A stretch of DNA of 23,491 nucleotides from Stagnihabitans sp038231775 (GTDB taxonomy: Bacteria; Pseudomonadota; Alphaproteobacteria; Rhodobacterales; Rhodobacteraceae): assembly GCA_038231775.1 (NCBI GenBank), contig JBBRKS010000052.1, positions 1-23,491 of the forward strand. Reading direction: 5' to 3'. Position numbers and translations under genes: made by a program. Position 1 is the first letter of the stretch; each line of letters begins with the position of its first letter. Of the stretch, positions 21,652 through 23,491 are shown piece by piece. Below the pieces are notes generated by a model. The model saw only the letters and a program-made list of their open reading frames with translations, was not told where the DNA came from and made no database searches.

Positions 21652-22698
21652 ATGGCCGAGGTGAGGATCCGCGATCTGACGAAATCTTATGGTGCGATGC
21701 AGGTCGTGCACGGGGTCAATGTCGACATTCACGATGGCCAGTTCGTGGTGCTGGTCGGCCCGTCGGGCTGTGGCAAATCAACCTTGCTGAGGATGATTGC
21801 CGGGCTTGAAGGCATATCGGGCGGCACCATTTCCATCGGCGACCGGGTGGTGAACAACCTGCCGCCTGCCGAACGCGACATCGCGATGGTGTTTCAGAAC
21901 TACGCGCTTTATCCGCACAAGACTGTGGGGGCCAATATGGGCTTTCCCCTGAAAATGGCCCGCATGGCCAAGCCCGAGATTGACAAGCGCGTCAACCGCG
22001 CCGCCGATATCCTTGGCCTGCAACCCTATCTGAACCGCTTCCCGCGCGCTTTGTCCGGCGGTCAGCGCCAGCGCGTCGCGATGGGCCGCGCCATTGTGCG
22101 TGACCCCCAGGTGTTCTTGTTCGACGAACCCTTGTCCAACCTTGACGCCAAGCTGCGCGTCCAGATGCGGTCCGAAATCCGTGAACTGCATCAAAGGCTT
22201 GGTACCACGACCGTCTATGTGACGCACGACCAGATCGAGGCTATGACAATGGCCGACCGCATCGTTGTGATGCGCGATGGCCGGATCAGCCAGGTCGGCG
22301 CACCGCTGGAACTGTACGACCGGCCTTCAAATACCTTTGTCGCAGGCTTCATCGGATCGCCTTCGATGAACCTGATCGAAGGCACCGCAAGCCAGGGCCG
22401 CTTTCACGCCCCCGGCATAGACCTGCCCCTGCCGCAAGACGCAAATCTGGCAGAGGGTCGCAAGATCACCTACGGCATCCGCCCCGAACATCTGGCCCTG
22501 TCGGATCAGGGTCTGGCCGTCACCATCGTCGTGGTCGAACCGACCGGCGCGGAAATTCATCTTGTGGTGCGCGCCGGTGACCTTGAACTGACCGTCGTGG
22601 TGCGCGAACGTCAGGCCTTCCAGCCCGGCCAGATTTTGCACGTCACCCCGATGCCCGGCATGATCCACCTGTTTGACGACGCCGGAGAGCGCATCTGA
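21652..22698 (+). CDS. ABC sugar transporter ATP-binding protein (UgpC/MalK-like)
   Basis: This 348-residue ATPase energises the transporter whose other subunits lie across the spacer on the other strand. The order is Walker A GPSGCGKST (36-44), Q-loop FQNYALYPHKT (81-91), signature LSGGQRQRVAMGRA (134-147), Walker B VFLFDEPLSNLD (154-165), H-loop YVTHDQ (189-194), then a C-terminal TOBE/OB regulatory region (~235-345) typical of CUT1 (MalK/UgpC) ATPases. GGGAGGG at 21642-21648 serves ATG 21652. The leader from the operator to the start is 93 bp. The stop overlaps the start of the next gene by one base (TGATG), so the SGNH hydrolase is made along with the transporter. Confidence 0.93.
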   Translation: MAEVRIRDLTKSYGAMQVVHGVNVDIHDGQFVVLVGPSGCGKSTLLRMIAGLEGISGGTISIGDRVVNNLPPAERDIAMVFQNYALYPHKTVGANMGFPLKMARMAKPEIDKRVNRAADILGLQPYLNRFPRALSGGQRQRVAMGRAIVRDPQVFLFDEPLSNLDAKLRVQMRSEIRELHQRLGTTTVYVTHDQIEAMTMADRIVVMRDGRISQVGAPLELYDRPSNTFVAGFIGSPSMNLIEGTASQGRFHAPGIDLPLPQDANLAEGRKITYGIRPEHLALSDQGLAVTIVVVEPTGAEIHLVVRAGDLELTVVVRERQAFQPGQILHVTPMPGMIHLFDDAGERI

Positions 22699-23342
22699 TG
22701 ACCCGCACCATTCTTTGCTTTGGCGACAGCAACACGCACGGCACCAAGCCGATGCCAACCCTCGACGGTGCGGGCCGCTTTGGCCATGACTCGCGCTGGC
22801 CCTCGGTCATGTGGCGCGCCTTGGGGCAGGATTACGAGGTGATCTCGGAAGGCCATCCGGGCCGCACCACCGTGCATGATGATCCGATGGAGGGTGAATA
22901 CCGCAACGGTGTGCGCGTGCTGCCGGCCCTGCTGGAAAGCCACAAGCCGCTGGATATGGTGATCCTGATGCTGGGCACCAACGATCTGAAGAACTGCTTT
23001 CACGTCAGCCCCGCCGACATCGCCTTTTGTCTGGACCGCATGGTCCGCCTGATCCGCGCCTTTGGCTGTGGCCCGGCGGATCAGCCGCCCAAAGTTCTGG
23101 TCATCGCCCCGCCGCCGATCCTTGAAACCGGTTGCCTGTCAGAGATGTTCGCCGGGGGGGGCGCAAAATCGCACGGCCTTGCCGCCGCAATCCGCGCCAT
23201 GACCGACCGCACCGGCGCTGGTTTCTTTGACGCCGGCCGTGTCATTCAGGTCAGCCCGGTTGACGGCATCCACTACGAGGCCGAAGCGCAGGTTGCCTTG
23301 GGCCTTGCCTTGGCCGAAGCGGTGCGCAACCATCTGGCTTAA
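22698..23342 (+). CDS. SGNH/GDSL-family hydrolase
   Basis: This 214-residue SGNH esterase has no signal peptide, hence is cytoplasmic. Block I is CFGDSNTHG with nucleophile S11, block III is LGTND with N95, and block V is VDGIH with D189 and H192. The glycine block is the EGHPGRTT segment (51-58). It resembles the small bacterial arylesterase/acetyl-esterase type that releases short acyl groups. Starting on the last base of the ATPase stop and followed 12 bp on by fucU, it belongs to the uptake operon. This suggests the imported compound carries an ester (for example O-acetyl) removed inside the cell, which is an inference from position only. TAA ends at 23342. Confidence 0.87.
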   Translation: MTRTILCFGDSNTHGTKPMPTLDGAGRFGHDSRWPSVMWRALGQDYEVISEGHPGRTTVHDDPMEGEYRNGVRVLPALLESHKPLDMVILMLGTNDLKNCFHVSPADIAFCLDRMVRLIRAFGCGPADQPPKVLVIAPPPILETGCLSEMFAGGGAKSHGLAAAIRAMTDRTGAGFFDAGRVIQVSPVDGIHYEAEAQVALGLALAEAVRNHLA

Positions 23343-23354
23343 CGGGAGGATATC

Positions 23355-23491
23355 ATGCTCAAGAATCTGGACAACCGGCTGAACGCCGAGGTGCTGTATG
23401 CCCTGCGCGCCATGGGTCACGGCGACACGCTGGTGATTGCCGACACCAACTTTCCCTCGGATGCCATCGCCCGCCAGACCGTGCTGGGTGA
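23355..23491 (+). CDS. fucU: FucU/RbsD-family sugar mutarotase, 5' part (second copy)
   Basis: ATG 23355 follows GGGAGGA (23344-23350). The frame is open to the window end, giving the first 45 residues. MLKNLDNRLNAEVLYALRAM, then GHGD (H22) and VIADTNFP (D30), align without gaps to the start of the protein at 17008-17463, sharing MLK, D, RL, AE, MGHGD, LVI, D, N, P and AIA/TIA positions. It is a paralogue rather than a recent duplication, since many positions differ. Its place at the end of the ATPase-esterase operon puts one mutarotase on each arm of the divergent transporter locus. The rest lies outside the window. Confidence 0.85.
   Translation, partial: MLKNLDNRLNAEVLYALRAMGHGDTLVIADTNFPSDAIARQTVLG

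Overview
The window (about 62-63% GC by eye, compact operons, many ATGA and TGATG start/stop overlaps) looks like chromosomal DNA of a Rhodobacterales/Roseobacter-type alphaproteobacterium. The indication is the N-methylglutamate gene set together with ABC-transporter/GntR sugar clusters. No rRNA, tRNA, CRISPR array, insertion sequence or phage gene was seen, and no stretch over 300 bases lacks a gene.

Region 1 (1-6557) is the indirect methylamine oxidation (N-methylglutamate) pathway. It holds the end of mgdC, then mgdD (N-methylglutamate dehydrogenase, homologous to heterotetrameric sarcosine oxidase SoxA/SoxG), an XRE-cupin regulator, mgsABC (N-methylglutamate synthase, glutamate-synthase/GlxBCD-like) and gmaS (gamma-glutamylmethylamide synthetase, glutamine-synthetase-like). 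GmaS would join methylamine to glutamate, MgsABC would move the methylamine group to make N-methylglutamate, and MgdABCD would oxidise it back to glutamate plus a C1 unit. A strong hairpin/T-run terminator closes the block. Two palindromes, before the XRE gene and before mgsA, are operator candidates. One YdeI/DUF1801-type gene follows.

Region 2 (7162-23491) is a carbohydrate-type catabolic and uptake locus built from three divergent gene pairs. These are: a UxaA-family dehydratase facing gntR plus a xylose-isomerase-like TIM barrel; an aldo/keto reductase plus an amidohydrolase-2 lactonase-like gene facing BtpA, M42 peptidase-like, FGGY kinase and creatininase-like genes; and a Tat-exported solute-binding protein, two permeases and a FucU mutarotase facing the transporter ATPase, an SGNH hydrolase and a second FucU (cut by the window end). 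All three divergent spacers carry the same palindrome, CTAACATG(T/C)TAG, with a conserved right flank. This points to one regulon run by the local GntR/FCD protein. The enzyme set (mutarotase, aldose dehydrogenase, lactonase, aldonate dehydratase, isomerase, sugar kinase) suggests a sugar or sugar-acid route. The substrate cannot be read from the sequence, and no aldolase or 2-keto-3-deoxy-sugar-acid kinase lies in the window.

Non-coding structure is rich at gene ends. A two-copy extragenic element sits at two convergent junctions. A perfect 11-bp-arm AT-rich palindrome sits at a third. Four nested AATTTTC-type palindromes lie between the permease and fucU. Three stem-loops separate the solute-binding-protein gene from its permeases.
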